This document shows, piece after piece, positions 25,638 through 33,759 of a DNA stretch of 41,746 nucleotides (positions are counted from its first letter, which is position 1; each line of letters begins with the position of its first letter). This DNA is from Candidatus Ruthturnera sp. (GTDB taxonomy: Bacteria > Pseudomonadota > Gammaproteobacteria > PS1 > Pseudothioglobaceae). The position numbers were made by a program, and so were the translations under genes. The notes beneath the pieces were generated by a model. The model was not told where the DNA came from. It was given only the letters and a program-made list of their open reading frames with translations, and searched no databases. The DNA is taken from the NCBI GenBank assembly GCA_018648985.1, contig JABGOT010000145.1, positions 1-41,746 of the forward strand, in the 5' to 3' direction.

Positions 25638-26227
25638 GATTTATTTTCCTATTACTGCTGTCAATAAACACACAAGCAGGGTTGTTTGACTTTGTTAGTA
25701 TTCATCAGGCTAATAAAGCTTATGAAAACAAGGATTACCAGCTAGCTGCAGAAAAGTTTGATAATATTAACAATGATGCTGCACGTTTAAACCAGGCAAA
25801 CAGCTTATATAAGCAAGGTTTGTATAAGCAAGCATTGAAAAAATACCAAAGTGTTAAGCGAGAAGACTTAGCCTTTGACCGTTTGTATAATTCTGGTAAT
25901 GCCTATGCTAAATCGGGCAAAATTAACGAAGCAATTGACAGCTATGAGAAAGCACTAAAATTACAAAAAGACAAAGATGCGTTGTTTAACCTAGAGCTAC
26001 TCAAGAAGCAAAAAAGACGGAAAATATCAGACACAAAACAGAAAAATAAAAAACACAGAAAACAAAAAAATAAGAAAAAGAAAAAATCTAAAAGCAAGCA
26101 ACAGCAAAAAGAAAAGCTCAACAAAATTAAACAGCAACGATGGGAAAAAGCGCTTAATAAAAAACTTAGAACCTTAATGATTCCACTGACTAAACCGCAA
26201 AATGATAATGAACAAAATCCTTGGTAA
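25634..26227 (+). CDS. batC: BatC-like TPR protein with lysine-rich tail
   Basis: The 197-residue exported protein has a signal peptide (ends about NTQA, residue 15). Tetratricopeptide helices follow: ANKAYENKDYQLAAEKF, ANSLYKQGLYKQALKKY, and the clear TPR GNAYAKSGKINEAIDSYEKALKL. An extremely basic K/Q-rich stretch spans about residues 125-165, followed by RWEKALNKKLRTLMIPL. TPR plus charged linker is the BatC pattern, but linkers are usually mixed-charge; this one is nearly pure lysine, glutamine and asparagine. It overlaps batB by four bases and batD by 26. Confidence 0.83.
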   Translation: MRFIFLLLLSINTQAGLFDFVSIHQANKAYENKDYQLAAEKFDNINNDAARLNQANSLYKQGLYKQALKKYQSVKREDLAFDRLYNSGNAYAKSGKINEAIDSYEKALKLQKDKDALFNLELLKKQKRRKISDTKQKNKKHRKQKNKKKKKSKSKQQQKEKLNKIKQQRWEKALNKKLRTLMIPLTKPQNDNEQNPW

Positions 26228-27629
26228 TTTACTCTTTTTAATGAGTGCACCAATTTTTGCACTGAGCACGGCAAGTGTTAATCAAACTTGGTTTTATCCG
26301 GGCGATCAAATCATCCTAACGTTGAGCTCTGATGGTGATAAAGTTAGTTTTCCTTCTCTAAATAATATTTCAGGGAGCCCTGTTTTATATACCAGTAATT
26401 CGCAGAAAATTAGCATTGTTAATAACAAGCGCTCTAAACAAAGTAGTAAGTCGTATATTTTCAAACCCGCTAAAAGCTTAAGCATTCCAGCTTACACGCT
26501 GATGGTGGATGGAGATAAGCAAAGCACTCGAGCAATTGAAATAATGCTAAAAAAGCCATCGCAAGCTAAGGCAGGTGATGACTATATTTTACAAATGAAA
26601 GCTGATAAACAAACATTTTTCTTGGGTGATGAAATCAATCTAAAAGTAATCTTTAAAGAAAAAAAATCACTCACATCCAATAGTCCGGTTAGCATCGCCA
26701 TGCCAGAGGTGAAAGATTTGTTGTTTATAAAAAATCAAAAATCCACTCAAAGCACTGATGACAATTACAACATTCACACACTTAGCTACCGACTGAGTGC
26801 TGATAATTTTGGCACGTTTAACATCCCAAGTGCAGTGGCTAGTATTGGTAATCAAAATAATAATATATTTGGTGATTTTTCGACTACTAAAATAAAAAAA
26901 ATCCACTCAAACCCATTAACATTAACCGTCAAACCTTTGCCAGATGCATTAAGGGTTTTTGGTGATTTCAATATTAAAGCCAGCATTGACAAAACCCAAG
27001 CCACACAAGGAAAGGCCGTTAATTTGACGGTTGCGATTCATGGCAAGGGCAATTTTGAAGACATCCAGAAGTTTAGCCTTGATATTGAAGGGACTACCAT
27101 TTACAGCGATGAGGCCGAGTTTAGCTACAATCAATGGCAGCAAAAATTCGCCATTGTTGGTGGGCAGGATTTTGTGATACCCAGTTTTGAGTTTAACTAC
27201 TTTGACAAAATAACCCAAAGTAAAAAACGCATTGCAACCAAGCCGATTAGTATTCAAATTAAAAGTGAAAAAGGCGTGCAAAAGTTAATCAAAAAAATAG
27301 ATAAAAAGCCGTCAAACATTAATGATAATGCGCCAACTAACAATTTAAAATACTACTACCTATTGCTAGGCATTGCCATTGGCACTTTCATCAGTATTTT
27401 GTTTGTTGTACTTAAAAATAAACAACCAAGTAAAGACAGAAGTTTAGTTAACCAAATCAAACTTGCTAGGGGTGATAAGGCTTTGTTTGATTTGTTATTA
27501 CCACTTAATATGCTTAGTTTGGAAACCGTATTGCAACAATTAGAGGCTAATATTTATAAAAATGCCCAACATAAAATTAGAAAAAAGGACATTATTAATG
27601 CCATCAAATTTGAACATAAAATTAACTGA
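26202..27629 (+). CDS. batD: BatD family protein
   Basis: This is a 475-residue BatD-type protein: signal peptide (FLMSAPIFALS), repeated beta-sandwich segments (DQIILTLSSDGD, FLGDEINLKVIF, QGKAVNLTVAIHGKGNFEDI), one membrane helix (about residues 386-405, YYLLLGIAIGTFISILFVVL) and a short cytoplasmic tail. BatD is expected to form a membrane-linked assembly with the VWA proteins. An ATG at 26208 is an alternative start. Its last 32 bases contain the start of selD. Confidence 0.85.
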   Translation: MIMNKILGNLLFLMSAPIFALSTASVNQTWFYPGDQIILTLSSDGDKVSFPSLNNISGSPVLYTSNSQKISIVNNKRSKQSSKSYIFKPAKSLSIPAYTLMVDGDKQSTRAIEIMLKKPSQAKAGDDYILQMKADKQTFFLGDEINLKVIFKEKKSLTSNSPVSIAMPEVKDLLFIKNQKSTQSTDDNYNIHTLSYRLSADNFGTFNIPSAVASIGNQNNNIFGDFSTTKIKKIHSNPLTLTVKPLPDALRVFGDFNIKASIDKTQATQGKAVNLTVAIHGKGNFEDIQKFSLDIEGTTIYSDEAEFSYNQWQQKFAIVGGQDFVIPSFEFNYFDKITQSKKRIATKPISIQIKSEKGVQKLIKKIDKKPSNINDNAPTNNLKYYYLLLGIAIGTFISILFVVLKNKQPSKDRSLVNQIKLARGDKALFDLLLPLNMLSLETVLQQLEANIYKNAQHKIRKKDIINAIKFEHKIN

Positions 27630-28647
27630 ATACAGCCATGGTCAAGGCTGTGGTTGTAAGATTTCACCTAAAGTATTAGATACAATTTTAGAGTCATCTT
27701 TAGATGAATTTATAGACCCTAATCTACTGGTTGGCAATGCCTCGCGTGATGATGCCGCTGTGTATGATCTGGGCAATGGTGAGGCGGTAATTAGCACCAC
27801 TGATTTCTTTATGCCGATTGTGGATGACCCATTTACCTTTGGACGTATTGCTGCCACCAATGCGATTAGTGATATTTACGCGATGGGTGGCTCACCGATT
27901 ATGGCAATTGCTATCTTTGGCTGGCCATTAGACAAGCTACCACCTGAAGTTGGTCAACAAGTGATTGAAGGTGGACGTAGTGTGTGTGCTGATGCAGGCA
28001 TATCCTTAGCAGGTGGGCATAGTATTGATGCACCAGAGCCAATCTTTGGTTTGGCTGTAACTGGTCGCGTGGCTATCAAACATCTTAAGGAAAATTCAAA
28101 AGCGCAAGTAGGGGATAAGATTTACCTAACCAAACCTCTGGGCATTGGCATACTAACCACAGCGCAAAAGCAAAAGAAAATCACCAAAGAAGATGAGACC
28201 CGTGCGATTGATACCATGTGTCAGCTGAATGATATCGGCTCTAAGCTAGCGAAGATTGACGGTATTAACGCGATTACCGATGTTACTGGCTTTGGCTTAG
28301 GTGGGCATTTATCTGAAGTCTGTTTAGGCTCAGATGTAGCCGCTGTGATTGATTACAATAAAGTACCAACACTGCCCAATATTAAAGATTATTTGGCTAA
28401 TGGCTGCTCGCCTGGCGGTGCACAGCGTAACTTTGACAGCTATGGACACAACCTTAGCAAAATGGAAGCCGAGGTGCAATCTATTATTTGTGACCCACAA
28501 ACCAGTGGTGGATTACTAATTATGGTGTCAAGCGCTGCGAAAAATGAATTTGATCAAATGATGACAGATGCAGGGTTTGAGTTAGAAGCTATTGGCGAGA
28601 TTGTTAAGCCTAACAGTCAATCAGCATTAGTGCAAATCAATGTCTAG
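27598..28647 (+). CDS. selD: Selenophosphate synthase (Cys form)
   Basis: SelD makes monoselenophosphate from selenide and ATP, the selenium donor for selenocysteine and for tRNA 2-selenouridine. The N-terminal YSHGQGCGCKISPKVL contains catalytic Cys18, matching E. coli Cys17; it is not a selenocysteine codon. Other matches are STTDFFMPIVDDPF, AATNAISDIYAMGG, LAGGHSIDAPEP and CDPQTSGGLL. The frame extends to 27562, but the ATG at 27598 aligns with the E. coli start and has AAAGGA about eight bases upstream. It overlaps batD by 32 bases. Confidence 0.98.
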   Translation: MPSNLNIKLTEYSHGQGCGCKISPKVLDTILESSLDEFIDPNLLVGNASRDDAAVYDLGNGEAVISTTDFFMPIVDDPFTFGRIAATNAISDIYAMGGSPIMAIAIFGWPLDKLPPEVGQQVIEGGRSVCADAGISLAGGHSIDAPEPIFGLAVTGRVAIKHLKENSKAQVGDKIYLTKPLGIGILTTAQKQKKITKEDETRAIDTMCQLNDIGSKLAKIDGINAITDVTGFGLGGHLSEVCLGSDVAAVIDYNKVPTLPNIKDYLANGCSPGGAQRNFDSYGHNLSKMEAEVQSIICDPQTSGGLLIMVSSAAKNEFDQMMTDAGFELEAIGEIVKPNSQSALVQINV

Positions 28648-29740
28648 CGAATTAACTCAGATAGACGATTTTACTCAACTGTTTATTGGCGACACACCAC
28701 TGATTGATACTCGTGCGCCGATAGAATTTGACCAGGGTGCTTTTCCATATACAACTAGCTTGCCACTAATGAGTGATAAAGAGCGCGAGTTGGTAGGTAC
28801 TTGTTATAAAAACAAGGGTCAAGAAAAAGCGATTGAACTTGGTCATGAATTAGTTCAAGGAGAAGTTAAACAAGAGCGATTAGATACGTGGCTTGAATTT
28901 ATCAAAAACAACCCAAATGGGGCGCTTTATTGCTTTCGTGGAGGAATGCGTAGCCAAATCACTCAACAGTGGATTTATGAGGCTTCTGGGATTAACTATC
29001 CACGTATCAAAGGTGGATACAAAGCACTACGTCGATTTTTGATTGATGAAACTGATCGAATCATGGGTCAAGTTACTCCGATTGTGATTGGTGGGCAAAC
29101 TGGCTGTGGTAAGACATTATTACTTGATCAGCTTAAAGATACGATTGATCTTGAGGGTTTGGCTAATCATCGTGGCTCTGCCTTTGGCAATACCACCACG
29201 CCACAACCAACGCAAATTAACTTTGAAAACACCTTAGCAATTGAGCTGATTAAAAAACAAGCGAACTCTCGTTTGGTATTTGAAGATGAAGGATCAAACG
29301 TAGGAACAGTACATATCCCGCAATGCGTGCAGGACAAAACATCTCAGACAGAGTTGATCTTGCTTGAAGCCAGTGTTGCTGAACGCCTAGAGGTGAGTAT
29401 GGATGCGTATGTGATCAATATGCAGCAAGATTTCATTACCCAAGATACTACCAATGGTTTTGATAATTTTAGCAATTATTGGCTGAATAGCTTAGAAAAA
29501 ATACAAAGGCGTTTAGGTTTAGAGCGATACAAAAGTCTATTGCAGCTGGTTAATAGTGCGCTTGTAAAATACAAGGAGCAGGGCGACCCTGAAGGTTTTT
29601 ATCCTGTGGTAGAAGAGCTACTAGTGGGTTATTACGACCCGATGTATGATTATCAAATTCAAAAAAAGATGGGTCGAGTTATATTTAAGGGCAATGCTGA
29701 CGAAGTGTTAAGCTACCTTAATGATCGATCAATCGCTTAA
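28640..29740 (+). CDS. mnmH: tRNA 2-selenouridine synthase
   Basis: MnmH (SelU) replaces the sulfur of 2-thiouridine with selenium at wobble position 34 of Lys, Glu and Gln tRNAs, using selenophosphate. The 366-residue protein has a rhodanese domain (PLIDTRAPIEF; catalytic C98 in YCFRGGMRSQ) and a P-loop domain (GGQTGCGKT, residues 151-159). It overlaps selD by eight bases, so supply and use of selenophosphate are coupled. No selA or selB is in the window. Its TAA shares bases with the yfaE stop. Confidence 0.97.
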   Translation: MSSELTQIDDFTQLFIGDTPLIDTRAPIEFDQGAFPYTTSLPLMSDKERELVGTCYKNKGQEKAIELGHELVQGEVKQERLDTWLEFIKNNPNGALYCFRGGMRSQITQQWIYEASGINYPRIKGGYKALRRFLIDETDRIMGQVTPIVIGGQTGCGKTLLLDQLKDTIDLEGLANHRGSAFGNTTTPQPTQINFENTLAIELIKKQANSRLVFEDEGSNVGTVHIPQCVQDKTSQTELILLEASVAERLEVSMDAYVINMQQDFITQDTTNGFDNFSNYWLNSLEKIQRRLGLERYKSLLQLVNSALVKYKEQGDPEGFYPVVEELLVGYYDPMYDYQIQKKMGRVIFKGNADEVLSYLNDRSIA

Positions 29741-30003
29741 TAATCTCGCACGCCAATTTTAATATCGGTAATCGGTGTGGCACGACAAGCCAAAATCTCC
29801 CCCTGAGACAGTGGCACCAAACAATCTTGATGTATAACATCACCTGACAGCAGCTGTAATACACACGAACCACAATGGCCTTGTCGGCAAGAATAGTTGA
29901 TCACCACGTTGTGTTCTTCGAGCTCGGTTAAGATCGAATGCTCGCCATACACATATAGCGATTCGGTTTTGCCGTTGATGTTATCAACATCGATCTTAAA
30001 CAT
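29737..30003 (-). CDS. yfaE: YfaE-type 2Fe-2S ferredoxin
   Basis: This is an 88-residue plant-type ferredoxin with cluster cysteines C39, C44, C47 and C73 (YSCRQGHCGSC ... ILACRA). In E. coli YfaE sits after nrdB and supplies electrons to rebuild the NrdB diferric-tyrosyl cofactor. Here the same order nrdA-nrdB-yfaE supports that role. It follows nrdB by ten bases. Confidence 0.92.
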   Translation of the reverse strand: MFKIDVDNINGKTESLYVYGEHSILTELEEHNVVINYSCRQGHCGSCVLQLLSGDVIHQDCLVPLSQGEILACRATPITDIKIGVRDY

Positions 30004-30013
30004 GGGTTATTGG

Positions 30014-31150
30014 CTATAGTTTAAAGTCGCCAAAATCAGAGTCATCGGCTTCCATATTGTTGTCAATTGCACTGACAAGATAAGAGGTGATTTCAGTTTC
30101 CTGTGGGGCAACTTGTACATTGTCTGAATCTAACCAATGGTTAATCCAAGGTAGTGGGTTGGCACGTTCTTCAAAAATTGGCGTAAGTCCTAATGCACCC
30201 ATACGCACATTAGTAATGTATTCTAAGTACTGCTTTAAAATTTCAGCATTAAGGCCAATCATAGAGCCATCACGGAATAAGTACTCTGCCCATTCTTTTT
30301 CTTGTTGGCAAGCTTCTTTAAACATCTCAATCACTTCACTTTCACACTCTTTGGCAATTTCTTGCATTTCAAGGTCATCTTTACCATCGCGTATTAGGTT
30401 GAGCATATGCTGAGTACCAGTAAGATGCAGCGCCTCATCGCGGGCAATCATCTTAATAATCTTGGCATTTCCTTCCATGACTTTACGCTCAGCAAAGGCA
30501 AATGAACAAGCAAAAGATACGTAGAAACGCACAGCTTCTAAGATGTTTACCGACATAATAGTAAGGTAAAGCTTTCTCTTTAAACAGTGAAGATCAATCG
30601 TAGTCTCTTCACCGTTAAGATCGTGCTTGCCTTCGCCGTGTAGTAAATAAGCTTGTGAGCATTTAATCAATTCATCGTAGTGCTTAGAAACACTTTCAGC
30701 ACGTTGAATGATTTCATCGGTTTTCATAATGTCATCAAACACTGCGCCTGGCTCGTTAACAATAGCTCGGATGATGTGCGTATACGAACGCGAGTGAATG
30801 GTCTCAGAGAAAGACCAAGTTTCAATCCAATTTTCTAACTCTGGCAAAGATACAATCGGTAAAAAAGCAATATTTGGGCTACGACCTTGTACTGAATCTA
30901 ACAAGATTTGGTATTGAAGGTTAGAGATAAAAATATGCTTTTCATTGGGCAGGAGCTTGGCGAAATCCATTTTATCTTTAGAGACATCAATCTCTTCGGG
31001 GCGCCAAAAGAAAGACAGTTGTTTTTCAGTAAGCTTTTCAAACATCTCAAACTTCTGTTTGTCGAATCGGGCAACATTGACCGAGTCGCCAAAAAACATC
31101 GGCTGAGTTAATGTGTCGCTAACAGTTTTATTAAAAATACTATATGACAT
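30014..31150 (-). CDS. nrdB: Class Ia ribonucleotide reductase beta subunit
   Basis: NrdB holds the diiron-tyrosyl radical that starts nucleotide reduction in NrdA. The 378-residue product aligns with E. coli NrdB with all key residues shifted by one: iron ligands D85, E116 and H119, and radical tyrosine Y123 (HSRSYTHIIR). The second ligand set lies in IARDEALHLTGTQH. The frame continues open to 31264 inside nrdA, but the ATG at 31150 (MSYSIF) fits the family. It is preceded by an unusual G7 ribosome-binding tract three bases upstream, itself abutting the nrdA stop. Confidence 0.97.
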   Translation of the reverse strand: MSYSIFNKTVSDTLTQPMFFGDSVNVARFDKQKFEMFEKLTEKQLSFFWRPEEIDVSKDKMDFAKLLPNEKHIFISNLQYQILLDSVQGRSPNIAFLPIVSLPELENWIETWSFSETIHSRSYTHIIRAIVNEPGAVFDDIMKTDEIIQRAESVSKHYDELIKCSQAYLLHGEGKHDLNGEETTIDLHCLKRKLYLTIMSVNILEAVRFYVSFACSFAFAERKVMEGNAKIIKMIARDEALHLTGTQHMLNLIRDGKDDLEMQEIAKECESEVIEMFKEACQQEKEWAEYLFRDGSMIGLNAEILKQYLEYITNVRMGALGLTPIFEERANPLPWINHWLDSDNVQVAPQETEITSYLVSAIDNNMEADDSDFGDFKL

Positions 31151-31153
31151 AAT

Positions 31154-31160
31154 CCCCCCC
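31154..31160 (-). promoter_or_regulatory. Homopolymeric G7 Shine-Dalgarno tract for nrdB
   Basis: Seven consecutive G on the minus strand fill the space between the nrdA TAA (31161-31163) and ATTATG. This purine run can only act as the nrdB ribosome-binding site. It decides the start at 31150 rather than the open frame upstream. nrdA has a related GGGGGAG at 33441-33447. Confidence 0.65.
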
Positions 31161-33437
31161 TTAAAGTTTACAAACGCCATCAGCACAGGCGTTATCATCT
31201 TCTTTTTCAATAGCACCTTCACCGCCACCATCACGTGTGGTGTGGTAATAAAGCGTTTTAACACCGTATTTATAAGCCTTTAATAGATCCATCAAGAATA
31301 ACTTCATCGGTACTTTATTGCCATCATATTGAGATGGGTCGTAATGTGTATTGGTAGAAATTGATTGGTCAACAAACTTTTGCATAATCGCACAAAGCTG
31401 CAAGTAACCTTCATTGTCTTTGATATCCCAAAGCAGTTCATATTGGTTTTTTAAAGCTTCGTACTCAGGCACAATTTGCTTCAAGATACCGTCTTTAGAT
31501 TGCTTGATCGAAACAAAACCTCGAGGTGGCTCAATACCATTGGTAGAGTTAGAGATTTGAGATGAACTCTCACATGGCATGAGTGCTGTTAGGGTTGAGT
31601 TTCTAAGACCAGTAGCTTTAATGTCTTGGCGTAATTTATCCCAATCCAGCTCTAATGCGTTACTGCAAAATGCATCAACATCTTTTTTATAAGTGTCAAT
31701 CGGCATTTGTCCTTGTGCGTATTTGGTTTCACCGAATGATGGGCATGCACCCAGCTCACCAGCCAATATGTTAGAAGCTTTAAGAGAATAGTATTGTAAG
31801 GCTTCAAAGGTTTTGTGAACGAGCTCGTTACCTGATCCATCCGAATATTTAGCACCGTTTTTAGCCAGGTAATAAGCCAGGTTAGTAACACCAATACCAA
31901 GTGTACGACGGTTCATACTGGCTAGCTCTGCCGCTCTGATTGGGTAGTCTTGATAATCAAGCAATGAATCTAACGCACGAACAATAATCTCAGTAATGTC
32001 TTCTAGCTCATCTAAGCTATCAAGTGCACCTAGGTTAACCGCTGAAAGCGTACACAAGGCCACTTCGCCATTTTCATCTTGTACAGAATACAACGGCTTG
32101 GTTGGTAGGGTGATTTCCATACACAAGTTAGATTGGCGTACTGGCGCCACGCTTGGGTCAAATGCACCATGGGTGTTGCAGTGATCAACATTTTGTAAAT
32201 AGATACGCCCAGTGTTAGCACGCTCTTGCATAAACTTAGCAAAGAGCTCTCTGGCCTTAATGGTTTCTTTACGAATCGAATCATCTTGTTCGTATTGCTC
32301 GTACAAACGATTAAACTCTTCTTGATCTTCAAAAAAAGAATCATACAAGCCCGGCACATCATGTGGAGAGAATAAAGTGATATCACCATCTGCTAAAAAG
32401 CGTTGGTACATCAGGCCGTTAAACTGCACACCGTAGTCTAGGTGGCGAACACGGTTTTCATCTGTACCGGCGTTGTTTTTAAGCACTAACAGCTCTTTTA
32501 CTTCTAAATGCCACAATGGGTAGAAGAGGGTAGCTGCACCACCGCGCACACCGCCTTGAGAGCAAGACTTAACCGCTGTATGAAAATGCTTGTAAAAAGG
32601 AATACAACCTGTGTGTGTTGCCTCACCGCCACGAATAGGGCTGCCAATAGCGCGAATCCTACCGGCATTAACACCAATACCAGCACGCTGAGACACATAC
32701 TTAACAATAGCACCTGCTGCTGCACTAATTGAATCAAGATCATCAGCTGCTTCAATCAATACACATGAGGAGAATTGACGAGTTGGTGTGCGCACACCCG
32801 CCATAATCGGTGTTGGCAGCGATATCTTAAACAAAGACACCGCATCATAAAAACGTTTAACAATATCCATACGCGCTTTAGGCTCGTACTCTTGAAACAA
32901 ACACATACCAACCAATACGTATAGCAATTGTGGTGATTCGTAAATATCGCCAGTCACACGATTTTGCACTAGGTATTTACCTTCGAGTTGCTTCACCGCT
33001 GCATAAGAGAATTTCATATCGCGCCAATGATCGATATATTCATCCAATTCGTTGATTTCTTCCTCGGAGTATTTAGCAAGAATATCGGTATCGTAAATAC
33101 CTAAATCGGTAAATTTTTTAACATGCGCATATAGGTGTGGCGGAGTGAAAGATTTAAAGGCTTTTTTACGTAAATGGAAGATTGCCAAACGCGCTGCTAA
33201 ATATTGATAATCGGGTGAATCTGTAGAGATTAAATCAGCCGCTGATTTAATAATGGTTTCATGGATATCTTCAGTCCTAATACCATCGAAAAAAGCCAGC
33301 TGCGCATTAATCTCAACTTGGGAAACACTGACCCCGTCTAAGTCCTGAGAAGCCCAGTGAACCACACGATGAATTTTCTCCATATCGATGGGCTCTTTTA
33401 TGCCATTTCGTTTGGTGACTTGAATGTGTTCGTTCAT
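31161..33437 (-). CDS. nrdA: Class Ia ribonucleotide reductase alpha subunit
   Basis: NrdA reduces ribonucleoside diphosphates to deoxy forms, using the radical from NrdB. The 758-residue protein opens with an ATP-cone (VTKRNGIKEPIDMEKIHRV) that senses ATP/dATP. It contains SSCVLIE (active-site cysteine), the finger-loop NLCMEITLPT and LCTLSAVNLG, and PPRGFVSIKQSKDG. The C-terminal redox pair is CADGVC, which passes electrons from thioredoxin. A TTG at 33449 is in frame, but the ATG at 33437 with GGGGGAG upstream is correct. The gene is under an NrdR-type promoter. Confidence 0.98.
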   Translation of the reverse strand: MNEHIQVTKRNGIKEPIDMEKIHRVVHWASQDLDGVSVSQVEINAQLAFFDGIRTEDIHETIIKSAADLISTDSPDYQYLAARLAIFHLRKKAFKSFTPPHLYAHVKKFTDLGIYDTDILAKYSEEEINELDEYIDHWRDMKFSYAAVKQLEGKYLVQNRVTGDIYESPQLLYVLVGMCLFQEYEPKARMDIVKRFYDAVSLFKISLPTPIMAGVRTPTRQFSSCVLIEAADDLDSISAAAGAIVKYVSQRAGIGVNAGRIRAIGSPIRGGEATHTGCIPFYKHFHTAVKSCSQGGVRGGAATLFYPLWHLEVKELLVLKNNAGTDENRVRHLDYGVQFNGLMYQRFLADGDITLFSPHDVPGLYDSFFEDQEEFNRLYEQYEQDDSIRKETIKARELFAKFMQERANTGRIYLQNVDHCNTHGAFDPSVAPVRQSNLCMEITLPTKPLYSVQDENGEVALCTLSAVNLGALDSLDELEDITEIIVRALDSLLDYQDYPIRAAELASMNRRTLGIGVTNLAYYLAKNGAKYSDGSGNELVHKTFEALQYYSLKASNILAGELGACPSFGETKYAQGQMPIDTYKKDVDAFCSNALELDWDKLRQDIKATGLRNSTLTALMPCESSSQISNSTNGIEPPRGFVSIKQSKDGILKQIVPEYEALKNQYELLWDIKDNEGYLQLCAIMQKFVDQSISTNTHYDPSQYDGNKVPMKLFLMDLLKAYKYGVKTLYYHTTRDGGGEGAIEKEDDNACADGVCKL

Positions 33438-33456
33438 TTTCTCCCCCAATAGAGAA

Positions 33457-33472
33457 ACACTACATATAGTGT
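33457..33472. promoter_or_regulatory. NrdR box, promoter-proximal
   Basis: ACACTACATATAGTGT fits the known NrdR consensus (acaCwAtATaTwGtgt) almost perfectly and is itself a near-palindrome. It lies 20 bases before the nrdA ATG, downstream of the predicted transcription start. NrdR is the ATP/dATP-sensing repressor of ribonucleotide reductase genes; its own gene is not in the window. Confidence 0.92.
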
Positions 33473-33487
33473 TATTAGATTTAACTG

Positions 33488-33503
33488 CAACTAAATATAG
33501 TGT
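33488..33503. promoter_or_regulatory. NrdR box, overlapping the -10
   Basis: CAACTAAATATAGTGT is a slightly degenerate second NrdR box. It starts exactly 31 bp from the first, the usual three-turn spacing that lets NrdR bind both on one DNA face. The predicted -10 hexamer is contained within it. Confidence 0.88.
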
Positions 33504-33522
33504 ATTTGAGATTATTTTGCAA
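33494..33522 (-). promoter_or_regulatory. nrdAB-yfaE promoter
   Basis: On the minus strand TTGCAA (33517-33522), a 17-base spacer and TATATT (33494-33499) make a strong sigma70-like promoter. Its -10 is embedded in an NrdR box and the other box lies just past the expected start site, consistent with direct repression. Confidence 0.78.
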
Positions 33523-33759
33523 GTGGGTTTTCTGTCATTTTTACTACAAAATCGCCGAATGTTTTGCCACTAAAGGGATAGCGAGATTGAAAATAAATTA
33601 AAATAAATTTGAACGATTTTTAGCAAAAAATATCACTATTTTATGATGTCATAATATTACTTTTTGGTAATAAAAAGTGCAAAGCCTTATGGGTCAATAG
33701 GTGTGAAAAATGATGGCAATAAAATCAACCAAAAAGATCGAAAATTTGACCAATTTTTA
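33523..33759. other. AT-rich non-coding spacer upstream of the nrd promoter
   Basis: Together with the promoter region this makes 322 bases without a gene between nrdA and the reductase gene. I see no plausible open frame or RNA gene here. It holds a palindrome TTATGATGTCATAA (33641-33654) and a weak AT hairpin ACTTTTT/AAAAAGT (33659-33678). It also has AAAATT/AATTTT around GGTCA close to the reductase stop, none followed by a good T-run on the minus strand. It may hold distal regulator sites for nrdA. Confidence 0.5.

Noticed and set aside
27562..27597. N-terminal extension of selD
   Set aside because: It is antecedent to the family start and lies inside batD; AAAGGA precedes the ATG at 27598.
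27598..28647. Selenocysteine in SelD or another in-frame TGA read-through
   Set aside because: The catalytic position is an ordinary cysteine codon, and I saw no gene in the window interrupted by TGA followed by an obvious SECIS-like hairpin.
31151..31264. N-terminal extension of nrdB
   Set aside because: The extra 38 codons overlap the nrdA 3' end and are unrelated to NrdB; the family start and ribosome-binding tract place the ATG at 31150.
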